Below, piece by piece: positions 1 to 9,274 of a stretch of 64,000 nt of DNA. Numbering within the stretch: the first letter of the stretch is position 1; each line of letters starts with the position of its first letter. The stretch is from Paracidovorax valerianellae (GTDB taxonomy: Bacteria > Pseudomonadota > Gammaproteobacteria > Burkholderiales > Burkholderiaceae_C). Where the stretch lies: contig NZ_FMZC01000018.1 in assembly GCF_900102625.1 (NCBI RefSeq), forward strand, positions 1 through 64,000, read 5' to 3'. Made by a program: the position numbers and the translations under genes. The notes beneath the pieces are model-generated. The model searched no databases. It was not told the DNA's origin and worked only from the letters and a program-made list of their open reading frames with translations.

Positions 1-1323
1 GAGAACTCCAGCTGCTGGGTGCGCGTGTCCCACCCCTGGGCGGGCCTGAACTACGGCAGCATCCACATCCCGCGCATCGGCCAGGAAGTGATCGTGGACT
101 TCCTGAACGGCGATCCGGACTACCCCATCATCACCGGGCGCGTCTACAACGGCATCCAGATGCCGCCCTGGAAGCTGCCGGACAACAAGACGCAGTCGGG
201 CACGCTCACCAACTGGAGCAAGGGCGGCGGCGGGGCGAGCATGCTGCGCTTCGAGGACAAGAAGGGCATCGAGCACCTGGAGCTGTCCAACACCTACGGC
301 AACACGTACCTGAACATGGGCTACCTGATGCACCAGGGCAGCGGCTCGCAGCGCGGGTACGGGTTTGAACTGCGCACGGACCTGTGGGGCTCGATCCGGG
401 CGGACAAGGGTCTGCTGATCACCACTTACCCGCAGGACTTCACCTCCAAGGTGGCGAGCAACAATCCGGATGGGTTCGATCAGCTGGGGGATGGGCTGGC
501 GGGGACTGCGGCGTTGATGAAAGACGCCGGTAGCGCCGTGAAAGCCATGGACTCGGCCATCGGCGCCATCAACGGCCTCAAGACCTCGCACATGATGGCG
601 CTGGGCGCGGGCGTCGCCTCCATGGTCGGCGGACAGGCCGGAGCGTCCTCGCTGGCCAAGGCGGCAGCCGCTGTCGCGGCCTTTGCCGACGCGGGTGGCG
701 ATGGCGGTGGCGGGCCGGAAGTCAGCATGCCGACCAATACCGACCCCGCCATGCCCCAGGCCCAGGCGCTGCGCGAACTGTCCAAGGACATCACGAAACC
801 CATCGTGTCCATCGTCAGCCCCGAAGGGCATTCGATGATCAGCCCCAAGCCCATCGTGATCAGTTCCGGGCAAAGCGCGTCGATGCATGCCACGCAGCAC
901 ATCACGGTGTCCAGCGGCGCCCAGCTCACCCAATTGGCCAAGGGCGGCATGCTCACCCACGTGTCCCAGGGCGGGCAGCGCAACACGGTGACCCAGGGCG
1001 ACGTCGCGTCCGAGGCGCAGGCCGGGCACATGAACCTCACGGCCAACCAGAACATCACCATGGCGTCCAAAACGCTCGATGCGAGCGTGCTGGGCCATGA
1101 GAACGTCAACATCAAGGCCACGGAGGATTCGGTGCTGGTCGATGCCGGGCAGCACATCCGCCTGGAGGCCGCCGACAGCATCACCCTCGTGTGCGGCAAG
1201 GGCAAGGCGTACATCAAGCTCACGAAGGACGGCGACATCGAAATCGTTGGCGTCCGCAAGGGCCTGCTGCGCTTCACGGACAGCCTCGACGAGTTCGGCA
1301 AGCCCATCAACATGAACTGCTGA
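1..1323 (+). CDS. vgrG: VgrG spike protein of type VI secretion, 3' part only
   Basis: The reading frame is open from base 1, so the gene starts upstream of the window and the first Met at 19 is internal. VgrG trimers form the spike on the T6SS tube and carry effectors. The first ~60 residues are the end of the gp27/gp5-like OB region ([20 protein letters not shown], then [14 protein letters not shown]). The C-terminal half is the repetitive DUF2345-type beta region ([31 protein letters not shown]). It is followed 37 nt later by an Eag-type chaperone and then a PAAR-Rhs effector, which fits a VgrG-chaperone-effector unit in which this spike loads that Rhs protein. No extra toxin domain is seen after the DUF2345 region. 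Confidence 0.93.
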   Translation, partial: ENSSCWVRVSHPWAGLNYGSIHIPRIGQEVIVDFLNGDPDYPIITGRVYNGIQMPPWKLPDNKTQSGTLTNWSKGGGGASMLRFEDKKGIEHLELSNTYGNTYLNMGYLMHQGSGSQRGYGFELRTDLWGSIRADKGLLITTYPQDFTSKVASNNPDGFDQLGDGLAGTAALMKDAGSAVKAMDSAIGAINGLKTSHMMALGAGVASMVGGQAGASSLAKAAAAVAAFADAGGDGGGGPEVSMPTNTDPAMPQAQALRELSKDITKPIVSIVSPEGHSMISPKPIVISSGQSASMHATQHITVSSGAQLTQLAKGGMLTHVSQGGQRNTVTQGDVASEAQAGHMNLTANQNITMASKTLDASVLGHENVNIKATEDSVLVDAGQHIRLEAADSITLVCGKGKAYIKLTKDGDIEIVGVRKGLLRFTDSLDEFGKPINMNC

Positions 1324-1360
1324 CCGCCGGATCACCACCGGCGGCAGCAAGGAACCACCC

Positions 1361-1828
1361 ATGCAGTACCACATCCAGGAGGCGGCGCTCGAGCTGCCGT
1401 CCGAAGGTTTCATCGACCGCAGCGTCAACGTGTTCATCTTCGGAGACCCGGCGCTTCCATTCAACGTGGTCATCACGCGCGACTACTTCGACGAAGGCAG
1501 CGGCATCGAAGCACTGCTGCAAGAGCAGCTGCGATCGCTGTCCACCGTGGGCAAGAGCTACAAGCAGATCGATGTGAGCAAGACACGCCTGCCGCTGCAC
1601 GGGCCTGCCGGCGCGCAGCTGGTGAACGACACCGACGCTCCCAACGCCGTGGGCGCGTATGTCTCGTACAGCAAGCAGGGCCACACGATTCACCAGCGCA
1701 TCGTTCTGATCGAGTTGCCCGAGCGCAAGGCGCTGGTGCTCACCGGCACCCATGCCGCGCCCTGGAAGCCGCACCATGAAGCGCAGTGGGCGTCCATCCT
1801 GCAAAGCGTGCGCGCTCGGCCCCAGTAG
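1361..1828 (+). CDS. DUF1795/DcrB-like Eag chaperone for the Rhs effector
   Basis: This 155-residue protein has the small alpha/beta DcrB/DUF1795 pattern (LELPSEGFIDRSVNVFIFGD at the N terminus, HTIHQRIVLIELPERKALVLTGT near the end). No signal peptide is visible. Members encoded between vgrG and a PAAR-Rhs gene are effector-associated (Eag) chaperones that bind the N-terminal transmembrane segments of the effector and help it load onto VgrG. The next gene, 86 nt downstream, has exactly such hydrophobic segments. The family call is by sequence pattern; the partner is inferred from position. Confidence 0.85.
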   Translation: MQYHIQEAALELPSEGFIDRSVNVFIFGDPALPFNVVITRDYFDEGSGIEALLQEQLRSLSTVGKSYKQIDVSKTRLPLHGPAGAQLVNDTDAPNAVGAYVSYSKQGHTIHQRIVLIELPERKALVLTGTHAAPWKPHHEAQWASILQSVRARPQ

Positions 1829-1914
1829 CCACGCGCCCGGTTTGACGCCCTCATCGCCCCAGACAGCACGGCCTTTTCATCCCGCCCCACCGGCGCACAC
1901 CCCGTCCGCGTTCC

Positions 1915-4900
1915 ATGCCCAAAGCCGCCCGCCTGCACGATCCCATTGCCCACACCTACGCCCGGGAGGGCCACGCGGCGGGATCTGCCGCGGCCGTGGC
2001 GATCGAGTTCGGGGCTGCGGTGGCCATTGGCGCTGCGGTGGGCACCATCGCCTGCCCCGGCCTTGGGACCTTGGCGGGCTTTCTGATCGGCGCGGCCGTG
2101 TTCGTGGGCACGCTGGTGGTGAGCCACATGTTCAGCCTGGTGGGGGATTTCTATCAATCCTTCGGGGAGGCGCTGGGGCGAAGTTTCAGCTCCGACTGCG
2201 GGGAGCTCACCGCCACCGGATCGACCACCGTCTTCGTCAACAAGCTGCCGGCCATCCGGGCCGGGCTGGACGTGGCCATGTGCGACAAGCACAGCATGCC
2301 GCCCAGCCTCGTCAACTTCGGCAGCGAGAACATCTTCATCGACACCTTCCGCGCCGGCCGCGAGGGCGACTACGTGGACTGCGAGGCCAAGATCAGCAAG
2401 GGCTCGGAGGACGTCTTCTTCGGTGGCGAGTCGGTGCCGGTCGCCAATTTCCGCGCGCAGGAAGTGCCGGACTCCGACCGCGAACTGGCCTCCAAGGCCC
2501 GCTTCTGGGCCGGCATCCTGGGCGGTGCCGCCGGTGCCCTGAAAGCCGGGATCAAGTGCTTCGGCATCGCCGTGGGCATGGGAGTCGTCGGTGCCAAGGT
2601 GATGGGTGAAGTCATGCCTTCGTTCGATGGCGGGCAGAGCGCTGCGAAAAACGCAGGCAATAGCGCAGGAACGGCCCTCGGCAACCTGCTGCAGGGCAAA
2701 CCGGTGCACGCCGTGACCGGTGCCAAGGTGCTGCTGGGAGACGACGACACCGACTTCGCGTTGAGCGGCGCATTGCCCATCGTGTGGCAGCGCACCTATG
2801 CCTCCAACGATGCGCGCACGGGGGTGCTGGGAACGGGCTGGAGCCTTCCATTCAGCGTCGAACTGGTCTTCGAGGGCGGCAAGGCCCACTACATCGACGA
2901 GCAGGGGCGCGACATTCCGTTTGAAGACCTGCCGCCGGGCGGGCAGATGTTCAGCGTGCCCGAGGGCCTGCAACTGAGCCGCAGCGAAGGCGGCGTGTAC
3001 TACATCGGCATGCCTTCGGTGGGCTGGGTGTACACCTTCGGGCCCCGCCAGAGCCAGATGGAGGGCGAACGCCTGTCCTTGCTGCAGTGGGCGGACCTGA
3101 ACCACAACACCATCGACTACCACCGCGATGCCGGTGGCCTGGTACGACACATCACCGACACCAGCGGCCATCGCCTGGCCCTGCACTACACCGAAAGCGC
3201 AGTGGCCGGGAGCGGACCGCGCCTGTTGCGCATCGACCTCACCGCGGGAGGAATGCCCGGCCCGCTGGTCGAATACCGCTATAGCTCAGACGGCGATCTG
3301 GTCCAGGTCACCGACCGCGCTGGCCGCACCGTGCGCCGCTTCGAGTGGGTGCAGCACACGATGGTGGCCCAAACCTTCGAAAGCGGGCTGGTCGCCCATT
3401 ACCACTGGGACCAGGCCGGGCCAGGGGGCCGCGTCCTGCGCCACTGGCTGGACGATGCGGGCGGCGGCCTGCCCGCCACCGCCTGGACTTTCGAATACGA
3501 CCTGCCCGGCGAAGCGCAGGGCGACCGCCGCACACGGGTGACCGACCACCTTGGGCGCGTACAGCTGTTCGACTATGACGCGGACCAGAACGTCACCCGC
3601 TACGAAGACCCGCTGGGCCACGTTCAGCGCATGGAATGGAACGGCCAATGGCAGTTGCTGGCCTGGACGCGCGCCGACGGCGGCCGCTTCACCTTCGACT
3701 ACGACCGCCTGGGCAACCTCGTGCACGCCACCGACCCGCTGGGCCAGAGCGCCCGCATCGACTGGCACGAGCGCCTGCAGCGCGTGCGCGCCACGACGGC
3801 GGTGGACGGCTCGCGCTGGCACTACGAATACGACGATCGCGGCAACTGCACCGAAGTGCTGGGCCCGCCGCTGGAGCCGCAAGAGGATGACGCTCCGTCC
3901 AGCCCGGTCCGCTACCGCGAAGCCACGGTGTACGACGCACGGGGCCTGCCCGTCCTGACGACCGATGCCAATGGCGGTCGCCAGCAATGGCAATGGACGC
4001 CCGAAGCCCTGCTGGCCAGCCACACCGACTGCTCCGGCAAGGCCACCCGCTTCGAGTACGACGCCAATGGCCATCTGCGCGCACGCACCGATGCGCTGGG
4101 CCAGACCACCCAATACATCCACGACCCGCTGGGCCGCTTGCTGAGCGTGCAGCGCCCCGACGGCAGCGTGCAGAACTACACGTACGACGCCGCCGGGCGG
4201 CTCGTCTCCACCAGCGACTCCAGCCAGCGGGCCACCCGCTATCAGTACAACCTGCACGGCCAGTTGCTGACCCTGCAGGCGCCCAACGGCCGCGCCGTCC
4301 ACCTGGGCTACGACGCGGCGCACCGCCTCTCCACGCTGGTGAACGAGAACCACGCCAGCTACCACTTCGCCTACGACCATGCCGACCGCCTGGTGGAAGA
4401 GCGCCGGCCCGACAGCAGCCGGCACACCCTCGAATACGACCCCGCCGGCCGCGTCGTGGCCCTGGTGGAGCACCCCGGAGAAGACGACGTCCGGTTGCAA
4501 GCCATTGCAGGGCACGTGCCGGCCTCGCCCATCCGCACCCTCTATCGGCGCGATCCGTTGGGACGCCTGCAAGAAAAGCAGATTCTTCCCTCTGCGGGCG
4601 ATGAATCGCCGGGCGGCGCCCTGCTGCAGCGCTTTGCCTATGACCCGCTGCACCGGCTGACGCGCGCGCAGATGCTGGACGCCAGCACACAGGCCCCGGT
4701 GCACACCGTGGAATATGCGTACAGCGCCCTGGGCGATGTGGTGAAAGAAACCGCCACCGATGCCACCACCGGCGAACGCACCGAGCTGCACCATGCCCAC
4801 GATGCCCTGGGCAACCGCACGGCGGCCGGGTTGCCCGATGGGCGCACGCTGCACCACCTCTACTACGGCAGCGGCCACCTGCACCAGATCCACCTGGACG

Positions 4901-6750
4901 GCGTGGTCGTGGCCGACATCGAGCGCGACGACCTGCACCGCGAGGTGCTGCGCACCCAGGGCCGGCTGGCCAGCCGCTACGCCTACGACGCGCTGGGGCG
5001 GCGCAGCGCGCAGTGGACCCAATCGGCAGCCCTGCGCGTCAACGGCCATTGGGCCCCTGGCTCTGCTACCGCTCACGGCGCAGCCTGGGCCCAGCGCCTG
5101 CAGCGCCCTGCCGCCACCGACAGCCTGCTCAAGCAATGGGAATACGACAGCGCGGGTGAGCTGGCGCGTGCGCGGCACAGCCGCCACGGCGAAACCGAAT
5201 ACCGCTACGACCCGGTCGGGCGACTGCTATCGACCGTGCACGCCGGCCTGCCATCGGCGCTGATCGGCTCTGGCCCCGGTGCTGCCGGCGATAGCGCCGC
5301 GGCCGTGCTCAACGAAGTCTTTCACTACGACCCGGCCGGCAACCGCGTCATCGACCGGGAACGCGCCACGGACAGCGCCGGCCGCGGCTGGGTGCGCAAC
5401 AACCGTGTGAAGGTGCTGGAAGACAAACGCTTCGACTACGACGGTTTCGGCCGGCTGGTGAGAAAGCGCATCGGCGCGCACACCGAGCAGCACTTTCGCT
5501 ACGACGCCCAGCACCGCATGACCCAGGCGGCCGTGGTGCGCGCAGGCAAGAACGGCGAGCCGGTGAGCCAGGTCTTCCGCTACCGCTACGACGCCCTGGG
5601 CCGGCGCATCGCCAAGGCCGACGCCTTCGGCGAAACCACATTCGTGTGGGAAGGCCTGCGCCTGCTGCAAGAGCGCCGCGGCGGGCAATGCAGCAGCTAC
5701 ATCTACGAGCCAGGCAGCTACACGCCCCTGGCACGCATCGATGGTCACGGAGCCCTGGAGCCGGAGCACCCGGCAGCGGCGCTGGCCCTGGGCGATGTGG
5801 ACACTGTGCGTGGCAAGGAGAACTCGGTGCCGACGACCAACGGCGACTGGGCGGATGCGCACCATGCGGTGTCAGGTCCGGTGGGCGGGCTGGCGCGCAA
5901 GCTCGCGGCCATGAACGAGGCCCATGCCGGGCAATCGGCAACGACGGCAGAAATCCCACCGGCCACGCGTGAAGAAGTGACCGGTGCGGCAGCGGCGCCC
6001 GGCGCCCGCATCTACTACTTTCACACCCAGGCCAATGGGCTCCCGGAAGAGATGTCGGATCGAAACGGCAATCTGGTCTGGCGTGCGCAATATCGCGCCT
6101 GGGGCAGTGCGGTGGCCGAAGAGTGGCAGGCGTTCGATGCCGTGGGCCGCCCGGTTGGTGCGCCGGTTGCCGAAAGCTGGACGCGGGCAAGTCAACAGAC
6201 AGCGGCGGCGCCGCAGAACTTGAGGATGCAAGGCCAGTATCTGGACCGGGAAACGGGGCTGCACTACAACACGTTCCGGTATTACGACCCGGATTTGGGT
6301 GCGTTTACAACGCCTGATCCGATTGGGTTAGCGGGGGGCATCAACTTGCATGGGTATGCGCCGAACCCTGTTGTATGGGTAGATCCGTGGGGATGGATCA
6401 AATGCGGACTAACTGGCGATGAAGTGGGAAATGCCACGAACCTGCCAGTAGTTCGCCCTGGTAGCCCCCAGTGGAAAAAGGCCGTTGAATCAATTAAATC
6501 TGGTGGGAAGTCAAATTTTCGAACAGCAAATAAGGCTGATGCGGAGAGTTTGCTGAAAGCTGCTAAAGGTAATATTGAAAATAAACCTACCTATACAGAT
6601 ACTCCCTACAAAAAGGGATATGAGCACCATCCCAATGAGTCTCACACAGCGAACGCGCCAGAGAATAATATTCCACACATTAAGTGGAAAGATTGGGAAA
6701 GTGGAAAGGCTTCTGGAGGTGCCGGTCACGTATTTTATGAAGGTGATTAA
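1915..6750 (+). CDS. PAAR-Rhs type VI effector with C-terminal toxin tail
   Basis: This 1611-residue polymorphic toxin begins with a pre-PAAR motif (AARLHDPIAHT), followed by two hydrophobic helices at about residues 22-75 and a PAAR segment at about 95-150. A long Rhs/YD-repeat shell follows (many GRL-type and YRYD repeats). The core ends with [20 protein letters not shown] and DPWG, the usual self-cleavage boundary. The last ~117 residues (from about 1495) are the variable toxin, with GYEHHPNESHTANAPENN and PHIKWKDWESGKASGGAGH motifs; I cannot assign it to a toxin family. DNA composition drops sharply in GC from about 6400, where the tail begins, as in Rhs genes whose tips are exchanged. 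The immunity gene overlaps the stop codon. Confidence 0.92.
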   Translation: MPKAARLHDPIAHTYAREGHAAGSAAAVAIEFGAAVAIGAAVGTIACPGLGTLAGFLIGAAVFVGTLVVSHMFSLVGDFYQSFGEALGRSFSSDCGELTATGSTTVFVNKLPAIRAGLDVAMCDKHSMPPSLVNFGSENIFIDTFRAGREGDYVDCEAKISKGSEDVFFGGESVPVANFRAQEVPDSDRELASKARFWAGILGGAAGALKAGIKCFGIAVGMGVVGAKVMGEVMPSFDGGQSAAKNAGNSAGTALGNLLQGKPVHAVTGAKVLLGDDDTDFALSGALPIVWQRTYASNDARTGVLGTGWSLPFSVELVFEGGKAHYIDEQGRDIPFEDLPPGGQMFSVPEGLQLSRSEGGVYYIGMPSVGWVYTFGPRQSQMEGERLSLLQWADLNHNTIDYHRDAGGLVRHITDTSGHRLALHYTESAVAGSGPRLLRIDLTAGGMPGPLVEYRYSSDGDLVQVTDRAGRTVRRFEWVQHTMVAQTFESGLVAHYHWDQAGPGGRVLRHWLDDAGGGLPATAWTFEYDLPGEAQGDRRTRVTDHLGRVQLFDYDADQNVTRYEDPLGHVQRMEWNGQWQLLAWTRADGGRFTFDYDRLGNLVHATDPLGQSARIDWHERLQRVRATTAVDGSRWHYEYDDRGNCTEVLGPPLEPQEDDAPSSPVRYREATVYDARGLPVLTTDANGGRQQWQWTPEALLASHTDCSGKATRFEYDANGHLRARTDALGQTTQYIHDPLGRLLSVQRPDGSVQNYTYDAAGRLVSTSDSSQRATRYQYNLHGQLLTLQAPNGRAVHLGYDAAHRLSTLVNENHASYHFAYDHADRLVEERRPDSSRHTLEYDPAGRVVALVEHPGEDDVRLQAIAGHVPASPIRTLYRRDPLGRLQEKQILPSAGDESPGGALLQRFAYDPLHRLTRAQMLDASTQAPVHTVEYAYSALGDVVKETATDATTGERTELHHAHDALGNRTAAGLPDGRTLHHLYYGSGHLHQIHLDGVVVADIERDDLHREVLRTQGRLASRYAYDALGRRSAQWTQSAALRVNGHWAPGSATAHGAAWAQRLQRPAATDSLLKQWEYDSAGELARARHSRHGETEYRYDPVGRLLSTVHAGLPSALIGSGPGAAGDSAAAVLNEVFHYDPAGNRVIDRERATDSAGRGWVRNNRVKVLEDKRFDYDGFGRLVRKRIGAHTEQHFRYDAQHRMTQAAVVRAGKNGEPVSQVFRYRYDALGRRIAKADAFGETTFVWEGLRLLQERRGGQCSSYIYEPGSYTPLARIDGHGALEPEHPAAALALGDVDTVRGKENSVPTTNGDWADAHHAVSGPVGGLARKLAAMNEAHAGQSATTAEIPPATREEVTGAAAAPGARIYYFHTQANGLPEEMSDRNGNLVWRAQYRAWGSAVAEEWQAFDAVGRPVGAPVAESWTRASQQTAAAPQNLRMQGQYLDRETGLHYNTFRYYDPDLGAFTTPDPIGLAGGINLHGYAPNPVVWVDPWGWIKCGLTGDEVGNATNLPVVRPGSPQWKKAVESIKSGGKSNFRTANKADAESLLKAAKGNIENKPTYTDTPYKKGYEHHPNESHTANAPENNIPHIKWKDWESGKASGGAGHVFYEGD
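6233..6339 (+). repeat. Rhs core-end direct repeat, copy 1 (intact, in the Rhs gene)
   Basis: This is the parental copy of a ~105-bp segment encoding [20 protein letters not shown] through the DPIGLAGG motif. Three further copies lie downstream (7445, 8662, 9459). It marks the junction where toxin tails are exchanged. Confidence 0.85.
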
Positions 6751-7204
6751 AGTGGCCTTTACATTCGATGAAAAAATATTCCCAGATGCTTGGCGTATAA
6801 ACTCCCAAGACTGCAAAATTTCAGACGATGAAAAAAGGAGCATCGTATTTTTTCACCCAGATCAAAGTCTTGAGTTATGGAAAAATCATGTCTCGAGTAA
6901 ATCTCTTCATTTAATGAAAATTTTGGCAGATGATATTCAAGTCTCTAGCAAGTTAAAGTTGGATTTTTCGCTGGAGGATGAGGGCCGAAATTTTTTTTTA
7001 AAGGAATTGAAACGCTACAGTCTGGTGGTTTTCTTCTGGGGCGCTCGTAGCGCCTGCCTAGTCCGGAAAAATATATTGGTCAATCATTGGACTGATTTTT
7101 TTTATCCATCCGATGAAAGTTCGGTGATATTCATACCCAATAGCGGTAAAAAAATATTTTCATATGAAGAGGTTTTTTTTGTTGGGAGAATAAAAAATGT
7201 GTAA
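6737..7204 (+). CDS. Probable immunity protein for the Rhs tail
   Basis: A 155-residue AT-rich gene directly after, and overlapping by 14 nt, the Rhs toxin gene. I do not recognise the family. It is mixed alpha/beta with aromatic-rich stretches (HWTDFFYPSDESSVIFIP) and no signal peptide or membrane segment, so a cytoplasmic protein is expected. The immunity role is inferred only from its place behind the toxin. The start is uncertain: ATG at 6737 has no clear ribosome site, while GTG at 6752 has GAAGGTGA just upstream and would give 150 residues. Confidence 0.7.
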   Translation: MKVIKVAFTFDEKIFPDAWRINSQDCKISDDEKRSIVFFHPDQSLELWKNHVSSKSLHLMKILADDIQVSSKLKLDFSLEDEGRNFFLKELKRYSLVVFFWGARSACLVRKNILVNHWTDFFYPSDESSVIFIPNSGKKIFSYEEVFFVGRIKNV

Positions 7205-7293
7205 GCATAACATATACATCAATTGAATATTGTTAATTCGGAGGGGCAGTAATGATTTATCGCGTGTGTAAGCCATTGCATGAATTAGCTTAG

Positions 7294-7953
7294 CGTGTGC
7301 AATACTGGGCTGGGCAGTTCGCTGGCCGAAGAGTGGCAAGCACTCGACGCCGGGAGTCGCTCGGTGGGGCCGCCGGTTGCCGATAGCTGGGGCAGTGGCG
7401 AGTCAAAAGACGGCAGCGGCACCTCAGAGTTTGAGGTGCAGGGTCAGTATCTGGACCGGGAAACGGGGCTGCACTACAACACGTTCCGGTATTACGACCC
7501 TGATCTGGGGGCGTTTACGACGCCTGATCCGATTGGGTTGGCGGGGGGGCAAATTTACACAGTTACGCCCCCAGTCCTATTACTTGGATAGACCCATGGG
7601 GATGGTGTGCCCAAAATGCGCAAGGGACTTCTCGTGGGCGAAATGCCGCGCTTAATGAGGCAAAGCGTGACTTGGGTATTCCACGCTCACAGCATCCAGA
7701 TGCCGTTACCAAAGTTCCCATGACAGATCGAAACGGGAAAACTATTTTGGGAGCTGATGGAAAACCATTGATGACTCGCGAGTACATATATACGCGTCCG
7801 GATGGGACCAAGGTGGTTATCCAAGATCACTCGGCAGGGCATCAGTTTGGTCAAGGGGGCGTTGGTGATCAAGGGCCGCATTTTAATGTTAGGCCTCCAG
7901 AGAAAACTCGGACTGGTTCGGTTCCAGGAACTAAGGATCATTATTCATGGTAG
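7294..7953 (+). pseudogene. Orphan Rhs core end plus second toxin tail (frameshifted)
   Basis: From about 7294 the DNA matches the region of the intact Rhs gene beginning near 6086. It encodes AEEWQ, then [20 protein letters not shown] and DPIGLAGG. It has no promoter or N-terminal domains. Two bases seem lost near 7305. The frame breaks again at the G7 run at 7543-7549. In the next frame it continues as [18 protein letters not shown] and a new ~110-residue tail ending DQGPHFNVRPPEKTR then PGTKDHYSW, stop at 7951-7953. This tail type recurs in Rhs proteins, but I do not assign its activity. The next gene overlaps its stop. It looks like a displaced tail left behind when the current tip replaced it. 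Confidence 0.8.
7445..7549 (+). repeat. Rhs core-end direct repeat, copy 2
   Basis: The first ~56 bases, starting CAGTATCTGGACCGGG, are identical to copy 1 at 6235 onward. It ends in a G7 run where the intact copy has G6 followed by C. Confidence 0.85.
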
Positions 7954-8360
7954 AGGTTGCTAAAAATTGGTTGGAGATACTCACGGACGGGTCCGCTGCT
8001 GTAAAAGCTATTTATGGCGATCTGGTTCCCAAGTTGAACAATCTAGAATTTCACGAGTTGATTGTCCATCAAGATGGCCCACGAGTTTCTTTGCGATTTG
8101 ATCTGGCTGAATTTCCAAGCCAACCTCCAAAAAAATGGCTAATCGCAGGTGCTAATAAAGTCCAGATTAGTTTAATGCTGGTATCTGTTTGTGATTTAAA
8201 GATATGTGGGATTAAAACGGATGCAAAAATAGATTTGAACATTGAAAGGCGGGGTGGGTGCATAAATGCGTGGGGAGGATGCGACGGCTTTGATTTTTCT
8301 CTGCAGGCTGAGTTTTTAATGCTGAATTCAATAAGCGCGTATAGGGATGATATTATGTGA
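7947..8360 (+). CDS. Probable immunity protein, Imm50-like
   Basis: A 137-residue protein whose ATG overlaps the stop of the second toxin tail (ATGGTAG), the usual toxin-immunity spacing. The pattern WLEIL, FHELIV, RVSLRFDLAEFPSQPPKKW and VQISLMLVSV resembles the Imm50 immunity family; this is a pattern match from memory. After the TGA at 8358-8360 the same frame stays open to a TAG at 8526-8528, so the protein may once have been longer. It would protect against the tail encoded just upstream, although that toxin is now a pseudogene. Confidence 0.65.
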   Translation: MVEVAKNWLEILTDGSAAVKAIYGDLVPKLNNLEFHELIVHQDGPRVSLRFDLAEFPSQPPKKWLIAGANKVQISLMLVSVCDLKICGIKTDAKIDLNIERRGGCINAWGGCDGFDFSLQAEFLMLNSISAYRDDIM

Positions 8361-8661
8361 GATCGATTGGATGTTGTTAGGCATTCACAATCCGTATCAG
8401 CGGAAGAAGCCGAATCAGCCACTTGGGAAGTGGGCGATGGCGCATCTATTACTTTTAAAATCAAGCCAATTAGCTTCGGGAAAAATTTCGAATCGAATAG
8501 GCAATCCCGTCTAGTGTGCTCAATGTAGGACTTGGGGGCGCGGTGGCCTAAGAGTGGCAGGCGCCCAACGCCGTGTCCACCGGTCGGGGTGCGGCTCCCG
8601 AAAGCTGGGGCAGGAGAGTCTGCAAACGGCGACCGCGCCACAAAACTTGAGGATGCAAGGG

Positions 8662-8790
8662 CAGTATCTGGACCGGGAAACGGGCTGCACTACAACACGT
8701 TACGGTTCTACGATCCGGACCTGTGGGGCGCTTACCATGCCTGATCTGATCTGATCTGATTGGGTTGGGTTGGGTTGGGTTGGGTTGGGT
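8662..8790 (+). repeat. Rhs core-end direct repeat, copy 3 (degenerate)
   Basis: Begins CAGTATCTGGACCGGG like the other copies. It carries a one-base deletion, point changes and the pentanucleotide expansions at its 3' end. Confidence 0.8.
8741..8790 (+). repeat. Adjacent pentanucleotide microsatellites (CTGAT)4 and (TGGGT)6
   Basis: Four perfect CTGAT units at 8741-8760 are followed directly by six perfect TGGGT units at 8761-8790. They sit where the intact Rhs gene reads CCTGATCCGATTGGGTT, so each array appears to have grown from a single unit present in the parent sequence. Confidence 0.95.
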
Positions 8791-8908
8791 GGAGCAATCT
8801 GCACAGTTATGCGCCGAATGTGGGCCTGCAACTGAGAAAAATGGCAGTGACCAATGGGTTGATGCATAAGGGCGGTTCGCGAAATCATCACCTAAACCCA
8901 ATTCCCGA

Positions 8909-9274
8909 ATGAAAAGTATTCCTGATTTCATGCTGAGGGCCATAAAAAATGAACCCGATTATTCAAAATCCTTCTTCTGTAAAATATCGGCACTCGCGCA
9001 AAGCGTCAGGGAATTAACCTATCTTGAAGTAACTCACTGTGAAAGCATGGATTACTGTCCAGCGCAATACATAGAAATTTATTTAAATGGCCAGATAGAC
9101 CATCCGTCAAAGATAAATTATATTTTCGAGATGAAATTTTACATTTCATCGAAAGCCAATCTATTCTTTGTATATATAAATGACAAAAAAGAAAGGATAA
9201 AAAATAACATCGGGAAGAGTCATCCCATTTCAATTGATCTTCTGCCGGAAAAAAACTCAGAACTTAATTTCTAA
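8909..9274 (+). CDS. Probable immunity protein, likely frameshifted
   Basis: A 121-residue AT-rich protein whose ATG overlaps the stop of the third Rhs fragment (ATGA). The family is not recognised. The frame ends shortly after an A7 run at about 9250-9256. Removing one A would extend the protein in frame to the TGA at 9411-9413, adding about 45 protein-like residues (KIKYFLIENGYQEVLYEFYD, then AGYLTQMDGLPANIFEAFF). The present product is therefore probably a truncated version of a ~167-residue immunity protein. Confidence 0.6.
   Translation: MKSIPDFMLRAIKNEPDYSKSFFCKISALAQSVRELTYLEVTHCESMDYCPAQYIEIYLNGQIDHPSKINYIFEMKFYISSKANLFFVYINDKKERIKNNIGKSHPISIDLLPEKNSELNF

Larger units (their letters stand above)
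8530..8912 (+). pseudogene. Third Rhs core-end remnant with short toxin fragment
   Basis: Matches the Rhs gene from about 6109, with several frameshifts and small deletions (for example AACGGGCTG where the intact copy has AACGGGGCTG). The DPIGLAGG codons are replaced by two pentanucleotide arrays (8741-8790). Past them one frame reads NLHSYAPN, then only ~30 residues ending GGSRNHHLNPIPE and a TGA at 8910-8912. HHLxP recalls HNH-type nuclease toxins, but most of the toxin is missing. The stop overlaps the next start codon as ATGA. Confidence 0.75.

Noticed and set aside
1690-3186. 498-codon minus-strand frame over the Eag chaperone and Rhs start
   Set aside because: Antisense shadow in high-GC DNA; His/Gly/Arg-rich with no recognisable domain.
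3286-5187. 633-codon minus-strand open frame inside the Rhs gene
   Set aside because: Mirror of a GC-rich repetitive coding strand; low-complexity Gly/Val/Ala content and no family motifs, while the plus-strand Rhs repeats are unmistakable.
8069-8641. 190-codon minus-strand frame across the Imm50-like gene
   Set aside because: Antisense to an immunity-type gene and an Rhs remnant; no recognisable content.
8741-8790. Working phase-variation switch based on the pentanucleotide arrays
   Set aside because: Other frameshifts and deletions in the same remnant mean no unit number restores a full gene.
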